Source: DASXMT01 sp963812965 (GTDB lineage: Bacteria; Actinomycetota; Acidimicrobiia; Acidimicrobiales; RAAP-2). From it: a DNA stretch of 64,000 bases. Positions 44,114 to 52,215 of this stretch are shown here, one piece after another; position 1 is the first letter of the stretch, and each line of letters opens with the position of its first letter. The notes under the pieces were generated by a model that ran no database searches, was not told the DNA's origin, and worked only from the letters and a program-made list of their open reading frames with translations. Both the position numbers and the translations under genes were made by a program. The stretch lies in NCBI GenBank assembly GCA_963812965.1, contig CAWEXG010000012.1, positions 62,001-126,000 of the forward strand. The letters are read 5' to 3'.

Positions 44114-45277
44114 ATGAGCATCCACAAGCGGAACACGAAAGCGGGGCCCAGCACCTGGGTGGTTCGGTATCGGGACCCGCACCCTCGGGAGCGGACTTTT
44201 GATCGCAAAGGCGACGCCGAACGGTTCGAACGGTCGACCCGGCACCAGATCGACACCGGCCAGTACCTTGATCCTCGCCTGGCGAAGATCACTTTCCGTT
44301 CGTGGCACGACCGATGGTGGCTGACGATTGTGACCAGTGACCGAGCACCGAGCACGATCACCGGGTACGAGTCGTCCCTCCGGTGTCACGTCCTGCCATA
44401 TCTCGGTGATTTCTCACTCAGGGACTTGCGCCGCATCCAGATGGAGGAGTGGTTGAGCGAGCTTCGGAACGCGGGGTTTTCGGGTTCGACGGTCCATGTC
44501 GCTCGGACCGTGGCCGGTATGGTGTTGACCTCTGCTGTCGACTCGGGGATCATCACCTCCAATCCGCTCTCCGGTGTGCGCATTGCCAAGGGCACCAGCC
44601 GAACTCGTCAAGCGTTGACCGCCGAACAGGTGGAAACCCTCGCGGAGACCGTCGACCCGTGGTGGCGACCCTTCGTCCTTGTGCTCGCCTACTGCGGGCT
44701 TCGGCCAGGTGAGGCGGTGGCCCTCCGGAGGCGCCATCTCGATGACCTCGGACGTATCACCGTGGAAGGAGCGCTGAGCGAGCACCGAGGCCGGCTGATC
44801 GAACAGGACACGAAGACGCATCGATCCCGGGTGGTACAGGTCCCGGCGTCGGTACTCGTCGAGCTTCAGGGCCACCTGGCAGTCAATGTCGTCAACGATC
44901 CTGAGGCCCCGATCTTCACGACGCCGAACAGGGAACGGGTCCGCCTCTCGAACTGGCGCCATCGGGTGTGGCAGCCGGCCGCCCTGAAGCTCGGATTGCC
45001 GTCGTGGGCAACGCCGTACGTGTTGCGACACACGGCGGCGAGTCTTATGGCACAGCGCGGCGTGCCGGTTACCACTGCGGCTGCTGCTCTCGGGCATGAC
45101 CCGGCCGTCTTCCTTCGCACCTACGCCCACCTGTATCCGGGCGATCTGCGATCTGCTGCCGATGCGATGGACCGTGCCCGGTCGGCGGCCCGCAGCAACT
45201 CGGACGAGCCGGTGAGCATCGAACGCAACGTGTTGCTACGGAAATCGCGCGTGGATTTCGCGGGGACGGCTCGTTGA
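44114..45277 (+). CDS. Tyrosine recombinase / integrase of the tRNA-Pro element
   Basis: The 387-residue integrase has an N-terminal arm-binding domain, a core-binding SAM-like domain (about 65-160) and a catalytic domain with the Arg in YCGLRPGEAVAL, Lys in DTKTHRSR, His-Arg in VLRHTAASL, His in LGHDPAVF and the Tyr nucleophile in RTYAHL, all present. The ATG at 44114 follows GAGGA. Position at the element end, 44 bases from the intact tRNA, matches a phage/AICE integrase that recombines the tRNA 3' end. No excisionase is found, so excision may need a helper. Confidence 0.92.
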   Translation: MSIHKRNTKAGPSTWVVRYRDPHPRERTFDRKGDAERFERSTRHQIDTGQYLDPRLAKITFRSWHDRWWLTIVTSDRAPSTITGYESSLRCHVLPYLGDFSLRDLRRIQMEEWLSELRNAGFSGSTVHVARTVAGMVLTSAVDSGIITSNPLSGVRIAKGTSRTRQALTAEQVETLAETVDPWWRPFVLVLAYCGLRPGEAVALRRRHLDDLGRITVEGALSEHRGRLIEQDTKTHRSRVVQVPASVLVELQGHLAVNVVNDPEAPIFTTPNRERVRLSNWRHRVWQPAALKLGLPSWATPYVLRHTAASLMAQRGVPVTTAAAALGHDPAVFLRTYAHLYPGDLRSAADAMDRARSAARSNSDEPVSIERNVLLRKSRVDFAGTAR

Positions 45278-45321
45278 GCAGATCGGGTGGCGAAATCTCT
45301 ACCCCTCTGACCTGCTCTTTC

Positions 45322-45368
45322 TGGTCGGGCTGCCGGGATTTGAACCCGGGACCTCTTGACCCCCAGTC
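45322..45368 (-). repeat. Proximal attachment site inside tRNA-Pro
   Basis: The 47 bases shared with 41314-41360; covers the tRNA from the anticodon loop to the encoded CCA. Confidence 0.9.
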
Positions 45369-45399
45369 AAGCGCGCTAACCAAGCTGCGCCACAGCCCG
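45322..45399 (-). tRNA. tRNA-Pro (anticodon GGG)
   Basis: The sequence folds as a normal tRNA: acceptor CGGGCTG pairs with CAGCCCG; the D arm has GCGC...GCGC; anticodon stem CTTGA/TCAAG holds a loop CTGGGGG with GGG at 34-36; the T arm CCCGGGTTCAAATCCCGG is complete; CCA is encoded. It is intact because the element supplied an identical 3' half. Confidence 0.93.
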
Positions 45400-45627
45400 T
45401 TACTCAATCTGCAAGGCAGGGATGCATTCGCTCCCCTGACCTGTTCCACACTCCTCAACCGGTTTGGGTAGACCGACGGACTACGGACTGTGGAAGTGAC
45501 GATCCTAGCTGGTGTGCAGTGGCTCTTCGCCGCTCGGCAGAGTGGGTGAAGGGCATGCAAGGCCTACCGCCGGCCGATTGGCTCACCGGTGGGAGCAGCA
45601 AGCCCGGACACTTCTCCTCTGAACCCC

Positions 45628-45825
45628 TTAGACGTGGTGTACGAGCCAGGTGATCCCCTGATAGGCGCGATACCCCAGGTAGACGATCGTGATGTAGATC
45701 ATGATCTTGAACTGCCAGGGGATCTTCCGATGCGTGGCCACTGGACCACCGCACGTCGGGCACTCCCCTTCCTCGCTCAATGCGTCCTCGGCGACCTGTT
45801 GGTCGCACTCTTCACACCAAGCCAC
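45628..45825 (-). CDS. Small zinc-ribbon membrane protein
   Basis: The 65-residue product starts with a zinc-ribbon-like N terminus (WCEECDQQV, then GECPTCGGP), followed by one membrane helix (WQFKIMIYITIVYLGYRAY). Such small ribbon-plus-helix proteins are common next to der in actinobacteria and have no known function. It lies downstream of der on the same strand, 36 bases away, and probably belongs to that transcript. Confidence 0.7.
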   Translation of the reverse strand: MAWCEECDQQVAEDALSEEGECPTCGGPVATHRKIPWQFKIMIYITIVYLGYRAYQGITWLVHHV

Positions 45826-45861
45826 GGCCCATGCTCATCTCTCTCGTCGCGCCACGTGCGG

Positions 45862-47274
45862 TCAACGCCGTCGCCCCCCACCTCCGTTGGCCCCCTTGGC
45901 TCGCACCCGCAACTTGATGGGTGTCGGCCCCAGCTCGAACCGCTCTCGTAGCCCTCGTTCCACATACCGCAGGTACGTGGGCTGCAACCGTCCGTTGGTG
46001 AACAGGGTGAAGGTCGGTGGATCGTTCGCTCCCTGTACGGCGTACTGGATCTTGGCCCCGACCGGTGGGTGGGTGGCTTGGATCGCCTTCATGGCCCTGT
46101 TGAGCTCCCCGGTGGGGATCCGTGAGTGGTAAGCCTCTTCGGCTGCAGCCACCGCAGGCAGGATCCGATGTACACCCAGTCCGGACAGTGCGCTGAGTTT
46201 CAGGACCGGAGCGTCTCCCAGGAAGGCCAACCGATCGCCGATGTCGGCGAGGATGTCGTCCCGGTCCTCGGTGGCTACCAGCTCCCACTTGTTCAGCACC
46301 ACCACGGTCGGGCAACCGGCTGCTCCCACCCGTTCAGCCAATCGCTGGTCCTGGTGGGTGACCCCGGCGGTGGCATCGATCACCAACAGGGCGATATCGG
46401 CCCGGTCCAGCGCCTCCAGCGCCCGGAGCACCGAGAAGTACTCGGTCCCCCGCTCAGTGCGGGACTTCCGGCGCATCCCCGCCGTGTCGATGAAGCACAC
46501 CGTCCCCTCGGGCGTCTCCACCACCGTGTCCACTGCGTCTCGTGTTGTTCCCGGGGCATCGTGGGTGACCGAACGCTCGTCTCCAACCAGTCGGTTGAAC
46601 AGTGTCGACTTACCCACGTTGGGGCGTCCGACCAGCGCCACCCGAGGTATGCCCGGCTGCTGTTCCCCGCTGTCTTGGGCGGCTTGACCGGTTGCTGCAT
46701 GTCTCGGTTCCTCTGCATCGGTCCGATCCGGGAGCAGGTTGACCACGTCGTCGAGGAGATCGCCGGTGCCCCGGCCGTGGAGGGCGCTCACCGGCCATGG
46801 GTCGCCGAGCCCCAACGACACCGCATCCCACGCATCGCTCTCACGTTGGGACGAATCGACCTTGTTGGCTACCACCCGGATCGGTCGTCCGGAGCGGCGA
46901 AGGAACCTGGCCATCGCCAGGTCCTCGTCGGTCACCCCCACTGTGACGTCGACCACGAACAAGACGACGCTGGCCTCGGCGACGGCTCGTTCCGCCTGAG
47001 CGCTCACCTGAGCGTCGAGTGGGTCGGCAGTTGCCAGCCAGCCGCCGGTGTCCACGACGGTGAAGTGGTGGCCGCACCACTCGGCGTCGAGCTCCTTGCG
47101 ATCCCGGGTTACTCCGGGCCGTTCTTCGACCACGGCGATCCGACGGCCGACGATGCGGTTGACCAGTGTGGACTTTCCCACATTGGGTCGGCCGGCAATC
47201 ACGACCAAGGGACGTGCTCGTTCGAAGACAGCCGGAGAGGACGTCGGCGAAGTTGCGGATACGGGTGAGGTCAT
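45862..47274 (-). CDS. der: Ribosome biogenesis GTPase Der (EngA)
   Basis: The 470-residue protein carries two G domains: first P loop GRPNVGKSTLVNRI with DTGG and a VANKVDSSQ G4, and second P loop GRPNVGKSTLFNRL with DTAGM and VLNKWELV. A C-terminal KH-like domain (RIPTGELNRAMKAIQAT, RYVERGLRERFELGPTPIKL) follows and the tail is basic. It acts in assembly of the large ribosomal subunit. The start overlaps the stop of the upstream gene by four bases (ATGA). The N-terminal 25 residues are low-complexity. Confidence 0.94.
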   Translation of the reverse strand: MTSPVSATSPTSSPAVFERARPLVVIAGRPNVGKSTLVNRIVGRRIAVVEERPGVTRDRKELDAEWCGHHFTVVDTGGWLATADPLDAQVSAQAERAVAEASVVLFVVDVTVGVTDEDLAMARFLRRSGRPIRVVANKVDSSQRESDAWDAVSLGLGDPWPVSALHGRGTGDLLDDVVNLLPDRTDAEEPRHAATGQAAQDSGEQQPGIPRVALVGRPNVGKSTLFNRLVGDERSVTHDAPGTTRDAVDTVVETPEGTVCFIDTAGMRRKSRTERGTEYFSVLRALEALDRADIALLVIDATAGVTHQDQRLAERVGAAGCPTVVVLNKWELVATEDRDDILADIGDRLAFLGDAPVLKLSALSGLGVHRILPAVAAAEEAYHSRIPTGELNRAMKAIQATHPPVGAKIQYAVQGANDPPTFTLFTNGRLQPTYLRYVERGLRERFELGPTPIKLRVRAKGANGGGGRRR

Positions 47275-48722
47275 CGCGATGCTCCCAGTGTGACCGGGAC
47301 GCGGTCCGGCAGTGTCTGTGTCCTGGTCGGTGTCGTGACTGCCGTTGACCCGTCGAGTGCTCGTCGTAGCGACAGACCGTCGGTGGCAACCACTTCAACG
47401 GGTCGGGGAAGGTCGTCTGTCGTCAGGTCGTCGAGGAAACGACCTTGCGACAGGCAGGCATCGGGCAACAGGTAACGGTGTCCCTCGGGCTGCTGCTCGA
47501 GCACCCGGGTGAGGTCGGTTCCGGTGAGCAAGCCGGATACTCCGATGTTGCCCCCGAAGTACTCGTTAGCCACCGGGACCAACCGGATGTCATCTCGGCC
47601 GAGCTCGTCCACGAGAGGGGCGAGCACACGGGCGCCGTACTCGCCGGTGAGGATGGCGACGGGTGCGGCGTTATGCCCGACTCCACGGTCCGCTGGGCTC
47701 CGTGGTGCCCGGTACCCGAGCGGTGGGGCGCCATCGACCCATGCGAAGAACCCGGGTCGCACGCCGAGCGCCGACGACTCGTCGCCCCGGAACGCCGCCT
47801 CGAAGGCACGAGCCATACCCAGACCGTTCTCGTGCTGGGGAAAGCCCTCGTAGGTGTGGGCGGCAGGGAACGGCCGGTTGGCCATGATGTAGTACTCGTC
47901 GGCGGCGAACACCATGCGTCGCCCGATGGCCGTGAGGAACGTCTGCTGCCACTCGTCGACGATGTCGCACACCTCGGCTGCCTCGTCCCGGGTATGCGGG
48001 CGCATGGCCCCTTCGGTGGAGAACCGGGACACGCCGAGCGGCACACAGGCCACCGTGGCCAGCGTCGGATAGCGATCCAGGACTCCGGCCAAGGTGTCCC
48101 GAAGAGTGTCGCCCTCGTTGCGATCGGGGCACACCACGATCTGCCCATGGACTTCGATCCCTCCGTCGAGGAGGGCGCTGAGCCATCGAAGGCTGGTCGC
48201 ACCTCGACGGTTCCGCAGCAGGCGAGCCCGTACCTCGGGATCGGTGGCATGGATGGAGACGAACAGTGGGCTCAGTCGTTGGGTGAGGACTCGCTCCAGG
48301 TCCATCTCGGTGAACCGGGTGAGCGTGGTGAAGTTCCCGTAGAGGAAGGACAGGCGGTAGTCGTCGTCCTTCAGTGACAGGCTGCGACGCATTCCCTTGG
48401 GCAGCTGCGTGATGAAGCAGAACTCGCAGTGGTTGTCACAGGTGCGGACCCGGTCGAAGACGGCAGAGGACACCTCTGCACCCAGAGGCTCGCCTGGCTC
48501 TTTGCGCACGGACAGTGTGAACGGATCTATCTGACCGTGCCGGCGAACGATGAGGTCCAGATCGGCCTCGTCGACCAGGAGGCTGTACTCGATGACGTCA
48601 CGTGGTGACCGTCCGTTCAAGAAGAGGATCTCGTCCCCGGGGAGGAGCCCGGATCGATCGGCTGGTGACGTTTCCGACACGGCGATCACTTTGGGCGCCG
48701 TGGTGACCCGTGGCACCGACAT
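47271..48722 (-). CDS. DUF512 / PDZ radical-SAM-like iron-sulfur protein
   Basis: The 483-residue protein opens with a PDZ-like region (IAVSETSPADRSGLLPGDEI). It then has the CxxxCxxC-like cluster TCDNHCEFCFITQLPKGMRR and a radical-SAM core (LSFLYGNFTTLTRFT, ISIHATDP), and ends in a DUF512 domain (AADEYYIMANRPFP, LTGEYGARVLAPLV). The family is conserved beside der across many bacteria and is of unknown function. An ATG start at 48722 lies seven bases from a TAACCT -10 box, suggesting a leaderless message. It overlaps der by four bases, so both are one operon. Confidence 0.88.
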   Translation of the reverse strand: MSVPRVTTAPKVIAVSETSPADRSGLLPGDEILFLNGRSPRDVIEYSLLVDEADLDLIVRRHGQIDPFTLSVRKEPGEPLGAEVSSAVFDRVRTCDNHCEFCFITQLPKGMRRSLSLKDDDYRLSFLYGNFTTLTRFTEMDLERVLTQRLSPLFVSIHATDPEVRARLLRNRRGATSLRWLSALLDGGIEVHGQIVVCPDRNEGDTLRDTLAGVLDRYPTLATVACVPLGVSRFSTEGAMRPHTRDEAAEVCDIVDEWQQTFLTAIGRRMVFAADEYYIMANRPFPAAHTYEGFPQHENGLGMARAFEAAFRGDESSALGVRPGFFAWVDGAPPLGYRAPRSPADRGVGHNAAPVAILTGEYGARVLAPLVDELGRDDIRLVPVANEYFGGNIGVSGLLTGTDLTRVLEQQPEGHRYLLPDACLSQGRFLDDLTTDDLPRPVEVVATDGLSLRRALDGSTAVTTPTRTQTLPDRVPVTLGASR

Positions 48723-48728
48723 TTCCCC

Positions 48729-48734
48729 AGGTTA
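48729..48734 (-). promoter_or_regulatory. -10 box for leaderless DUF512 gene
   Basis: On the minus strand TAACCT is followed by GGGGAA and then ATG. The spacing puts the transcription start on the A of the start codon. Confidence 0.5.
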
Positions 48735-48794
48735 CCTGGTTAAGAGGCCTCGACTTCACACCGGGCCACGGTCCGACAGCCCAGGAACCGGCGG

Positions 48795-48800
48795 TAACCT
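48795..48800 (+). promoter_or_regulatory. -10 box for leaderless ispH
   Basis: TAACCT at 48795-48800 is followed by six bases and GTG 48807. It mirrors the opposite promoter within the 84-bp divergent gap. Confidence 0.5.
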
Positions 48801-48806
48801 GAGACC

Positions 48807-49865
48807 GTGCCCGTAGAACGCGTACTCCTGGCCGAGCCCAGGGGCTTCTGTGCCGGCGTGGAGAAGGCCATCAAGGCACTGGCATGGATGGTTCGGGTGT
48901 TCGAGCCGCCCGTGTACTGCTACCACGAGATTGTCCACAACCAGCATGTGGTGGAGCAATTTCGCTCCTCAGGAGTCATCTTCGTCGACAATGTCGACGA
49001 AGTGCCTGCCGGTGCCCCTCTGATGCTCTCCGCCCATGGGTCCGCCCCGCAGGTCGTGGATGCCGCCCATGCCAGGGGGCGGGTCGTGGTCGACGCGGTC
49101 TGTCCGCTGGTGACCAAAGTCCACCATGAGCTGAAGGTTCGGGCCCGTAAGGGCTACACCGTGCTGTACATCGGCCATCATGGCCACGAGGAGGCGGTGG
49201 GGACCATGGCCGTGGCCCCGTCGGCCGTACATCTGCTGGAACGGGTCGAGGACGTGGATGCCCTGGATGAAGTCGGCTCTGTCGACGACGGTGCTCCACC
49301 GATGGCGCTCTTGGCACAGACCACCCTCAGCCACGACGAATGGGCCGGAATTGTCGACCGGGCTCGAGAACGATTCCCGGATCTGTGGATGCCCAACCGG
49401 AGCGATCTGTGCTTCGCCACGACCAACCGGCAAACTGCGCTGAAGACGATCGCCGGCAAGGTGGACGCCGTGGTGGTGATCGGATCGGCCAATTCATCGA
49501 ACACCATCGCCCTGGAGAAGGTGGCCGTCTCTTACGGCTGCCCCCGGGTGGTTCGTGTGAACGATGCCTCGGAGGTGCCGGACGATCTGACCGGCACCGT
49601 GGGGGTCACGGCAGGCGCTTCGGCGCCAGAAGCGCTCGTGCAGGCCGTCGTGGAGCGCTTGGCTCCCCGACTCGGCGTCGAAGTGACCTCGATCACCGTC
49701 GAAGAGGAGTACTTCCCTCCTCCGCCGGAGCTGCGTGAGCTGCTCAGGGGATTGGCTGCGACCTTGTCGTTCCTGGCTGTTACCCCGCCTTCGGAGGATC
49801 TCGCCTCGTCGATCCTCGGGGACGATCGATCTGTAGCTGCCGCCGATGTCCTTGCACGCCTCTGA
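48807..49865 (+). CDS. ispH: 4-hydroxy-3-methylbut-2-enyl diphosphate reductase
   Basis: The 352-residue [4Fe-4S] enzyme makes IPP and DMAPP in the last step of the MEP isoprenoid pathway. The three cluster cysteines are in PRGFCAGVEKAI (Cys15), VVDAVCPLVTKVHHE and SDLCFATTNRQ. The proton-relay residues HHGHEEAVG and the SANSSNT loop are also present. GTG 48807 is supported by the leaderless promoter and by the proximity of the conserved N terminus. Length is slightly more than the family norm because of a C-terminal tail after FPPPPELRELL. Confidence 0.94.
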   Translation: MPVERVLLAEPRGFCAGVEKAIKALAWMVRVFEPPVYCYHEIVHNQHVVEQFRSSGVIFVDNVDEVPAGAPLMLSAHGSAPQVVDAAHARGRVVVDAVCPLVTKVHHELKVRARKGYTVLYIGHHGHEEAVGTMAVAPSAVHLLERVEDVDALDEVGSVDDGAPPMALLAQTTLSHDEWAGIVDRARERFPDLWMPNRSDLCFATTNRQTALKTIAGKVDAVVVIGSANSSNTIALEKVAVSYGCPRVVRVNDASEVPDDLTGTVGVTAGASAPEALVQAVVERLAPRLGVEVTSITVEEEYFPPPPELRELLRGLAATLSFLAVTPPSEDLASSILGDDRSVAAADVLARL

Positions 49866-49964
49866 GCCTGATGGAGAAGGAGAGGGAGAGGCGGCCCGGG
49901 CTCCCCAGATCCGTTCTGCCGGAATCTCCTCCTCTGGGACCTGGCTCCCCTGTGATCCGCCATC

Positions 49965-50882
49965 GTGTCTCGCTCGGTGCGAAACTACACCTATGACCAC
50001 CGTCTTCGCTCTCCCTCACGTCTTCTGATGGCCACACAGCGCCATCGATGGTTCACGCGGGCCGGGAACCGAGAGAGCCGTCGTCAAGCCGCACTCAAGG
50101 ACCTGGCGTTGAACCTGGCACGTCGGGACTTCGACGACCGCTATCCCGAGGCGTCCTTCGGTCCGGTGGTGGCGGTCATCGCTGCCTACGAGGAAGAGGC
50201 GAACCTGGGCGACGTGTTGAAATCGATGCCCACTGTTGTCGACGACCTCGAGGTGTCCACGCTCGTGGTGGTGGACGGAGGTGAGGACGGCACCGATCGG
50301 GTGGCCCTGGACGCCGATGTCTTCACCTGCATCCTGCCGGTCAACCTGGGGCAGGGGGCTGCCCTTCGTCTGGCGTACGAGCTGGCATTGGCTCACGGGG
50401 CTCGCTACATCGTCACGCTCGACGCCGACGGCCAGAACGATCCCACCGAGATGGGCGCCCTGCTGCGGCCTTTGGTGGACGGAGAAGCCGACTTCGTGAT
50501 CGCCTCTCGCCGCCTCGGGGTCGACCAGACCACCGACCGGTTTCGCCGAGCCGGGGTACGTCTCTATGCCCGAGCGCTCAACGCCATCACCCGTCAACAG
50601 CTCACTGACACGTCCAACGGCTATCGAGCGTTTCGGGCAGAGACGCTGGCCGACATCGTCCCGTACCTCTATCAGGACCAGTACCAGACAGCGGAGGTGG
50701 TCATCACCGCAGCGTCCCGCGGCTGGAGGATCGACGAGCAGGCCACCGTGTGGCACCCACGGGCATCAGGTGAGTCGAAGAAGGGCGGGAACCTGTTCTT
50801 CGGCCTTCAGTACGCACGGGTGATCGTGACCAGTTGGGCTCGCGCCTCTTTCGGCCGTCACCAGCCTCGGGATCAGGGGTGA
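49965..50882 (+). CDS. Family-2 glycosyltransferase
   Basis: The 305-residue protein has a GT-A core: VVAVIAAYEEEANLGDVLKS, VVVDGGEDGTD, NLGQGAALRLAYELA and TLDADGQNDPTE with the metal-binding DxD. DTSNGYRAFRAETL and a Trp-containing C-terminal strand match polyprenyl-phosphate glycosyl/mannosyl transferases. No membrane helix is evident. The acceptor is not predictable. Both starts lack ribosome sites; GTG 49965 is listed and ATG 50028 is an alternative that begins just before the conserved region. It is convergent with plsC. Confidence 0.8.
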   Translation: MSRSVRNYTYDHRLRSPSRLLMATQRHRWFTRAGNRESRRQAALKDLALNLARRDFDDRYPEASFGPVVAVIAAYEEEANLGDVLKSMPTVVDDLEVSTLVVVDGGEDGTDRVALDADVFTCILPVNLGQGAALRLAYELALAHGARYIVTLDADGQNDPTEMGALLRPLVDGEADFVIASRRLGVDQTTDRFRRAGVRLYARALNAITRQQLTDTSNGYRAFRAETLADIVPYLYQDQYQTAEVVITAASRGWRIDEQATVWHPRASGESKKGGNLFFGLQYARVIVTSWARASFGRHQPRDQG

Positions 50883-51613
50883 CCGGTCGTGGCGATCGCT
50901 CGGTTGTAGAGATCCTGGATAGATGTACGGAGCTCCTCGGTCAGCTGGTGCACCTTGCTCCGTGGCACGCGCCCACCCTGTGACCGAGCTGGAGCCGTGA
51001 GCGGGTCGCCCACGACCACGTGCACTTTCGAGGGTCGTGGCATGTAGGTGTTCTTGGGCATCACCGAGACCGTGCCCCCGATCCCCACCGGGACGATGGT
51101 GGCGCCGGTGCGAGCGGCCAGGAACGCCGCCCCCTCGTGGAGCTCCCCCACTGTCTTGCCGTATCGGCGGGCGCCTTCTGGAAAGAGAACGAGCACCTCG
51201 CCCGCGTCGAGGATCTTCTGGGCTCGGCGGAGGGCCTCACGGTCGGCCGACTCTCGGTGAACCGGGAACGCACCTATGGAGAGCAGAAACCGACCGAGGC
51301 GTGGTCGTTTCCACAGCCCGTCCTTGGCCATGTAGTGGAGCTTGCGCCCGGTCACCTCGGAGACCACGAAGAAGTCGATGAACGATCGATGGACCGGCGC
51401 GATGATCACCGGTCCGTCTGTGGGCACCAGGTCTTTCCCTTCGACGGTGGTACGGAACAGGAGCCGGTTCAGTCCTCGGACCAACATCCGGAGGAACCGA
51501 TAGATAGGAGTGATCCTCGTATCGACGGCCAGGCCCGCTGTGGCATGCTCCTCCTCGCTCTTCCCTGTCCCAGAGACCGCTCTTTCGCCACCCGAGCTGC
51601 CGGCTACAGCCAT
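50873..51613 (-). CDS. plsC: 1-acyl-sn-glycerol-3-phosphate acyltransferase
   Basis: The 246-residue product makes phosphatidic acid from lysophosphatidic acid. The acyltransferase block I HxxxxD appears as APVHRSFIDFFVVSEV near residue 75; block II and III follow (FPEGARRYGKT, VPVGIGGT). A hydrophobic N-terminal region anchors it to the membrane. The start at 51613 overlaps the end of cmk by ten bases, so the two are co-translated. Its 3' end overlaps the convergent glycosyltransferase by ten bases. Confidence 0.88.
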   Translation of the reverse strand: MAVAGSSGGERAVSGTGKSEEEHATAGLAVDTRITPIYRFLRMLVRGLNRLLFRTTVEGKDLVPTDGPVIIAPVHRSFIDFFVVSEVTGRKLHYMAKDGLWKRPRLGRFLLSIGAFPVHRESADREALRRAQKILDAGEVLVLFPEGARRYGKTVGELHEGAAFLAARTGATIVPVGIGGTVSVMPKNTYMPRPSKVHVVVGDPLTAPARSQGGRVPRSKVHQLTEELRTSIQDLYNRAIATTGHP

Positions 51614-52215
51614 GCCAGCACCTCCTGCACCACGTCCTCCACCGATCGACCGGTGGTGTCGACAACCTGAGCACCGTCGGCGACCTCCAACGGTGACGTC
51701 GTGCGGGTGCTGTCGAGCCTGTCCCGCCGGGCCACGCCGTCGGCGCCTTCTTCGGACCGTCGACGCGCCCGCTCCTGTGGCGACGCCGTGAGAAAGACCT
51801 TGAGGTCGGCCTGGGGAAAGACCACCGACCCGATGTCCCGGCCTTCGACGACCCCGCCGCTGTGCTCGGCTACCCATTGGCGCTGCCGCCGTACGAGAAC
51901 CGACCGGACATCAGCGTTGGCAGCGACCACCGACACCGCTTGGTTCACTGCGGGCTCTCGGATGGCATCGGTGATGTCGGTGCCATCGGCCACCACGCGC
52001 TCCCCCACTTCGATCTGCATGCTTTCGGCCAGTGCGGCCACAGCGACATGGTCCTCTGGATCCACACCTTGGGCCAGGGCTGCCCATGCCACGGCTCGGT
52101 ACATGGCGCCGGTATCCAGCCGGGCCAGACCCAGATGGGCCGCCACCGCTTGCGAGACAGTCGACTTTCCGGCACCAGCAGGTCCGTCGATGGCGATCGT
52201 CGGTCCTCGGGTCAT
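51604..52215 (-). CDS. cmk: Cytidylate kinase
   Basis: The 203-residue enzyme phosphorylates CMP and dCMP. The P loop GPAGAGKST is at residues 11-19, the CMP-binding RLDTGAMYRAVAW follows, and the EGRDIGSVVFP and RSEEGADGVARRDRLDS segments form the lid. Length is slightly below the E. coli enzyme. ATG 52215 overlaps the stop of aroA (ATGA), and it shares a transcript with the aromatic genes and plsC. Confidence 0.92.
   Translation of the reverse strand: MTRGPTIAIDGPAGAGKSTVSQAVAAHLGLARLDTGAMYRAVAWAALAQGVDPEDHVAVAALAESMQIEVGERVVADGTDITDAIREPAVNQAVSVVAANADVRSVLVRRQRQWVAEHSGGVVEGRDIGSVVFPQADLKVFLTASPQERARRRSEEGADGVARRDRLDSTRTTSPLEVADGAQVVDTTGRSVEDVVQEVLAWL

Larger units (their letters stand above)
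41314..45321. mobile_element. Minimal integrated element in tRNA-Pro (AICE-like)
   Basis: A 4,008-bp segment between two identical 47-bp direct repeats that are the 3' half of tRNA-Pro. The integrase gene lies 44 bases from the intact tRNA, as is usual for tRNA-targeting elements. It encodes a HUH-type RepSA-like initiator and a tyrosine integrase, the two replication-integration modules of actinomycete integrative and conjugative elements such as pSAM2. No FtsK-like transfer gene, Xis, or spread genes are present. One cargo gene resembles DUF3800 proteins. It may be a mobilisable or decayed remnant. Confidence 0.85.
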
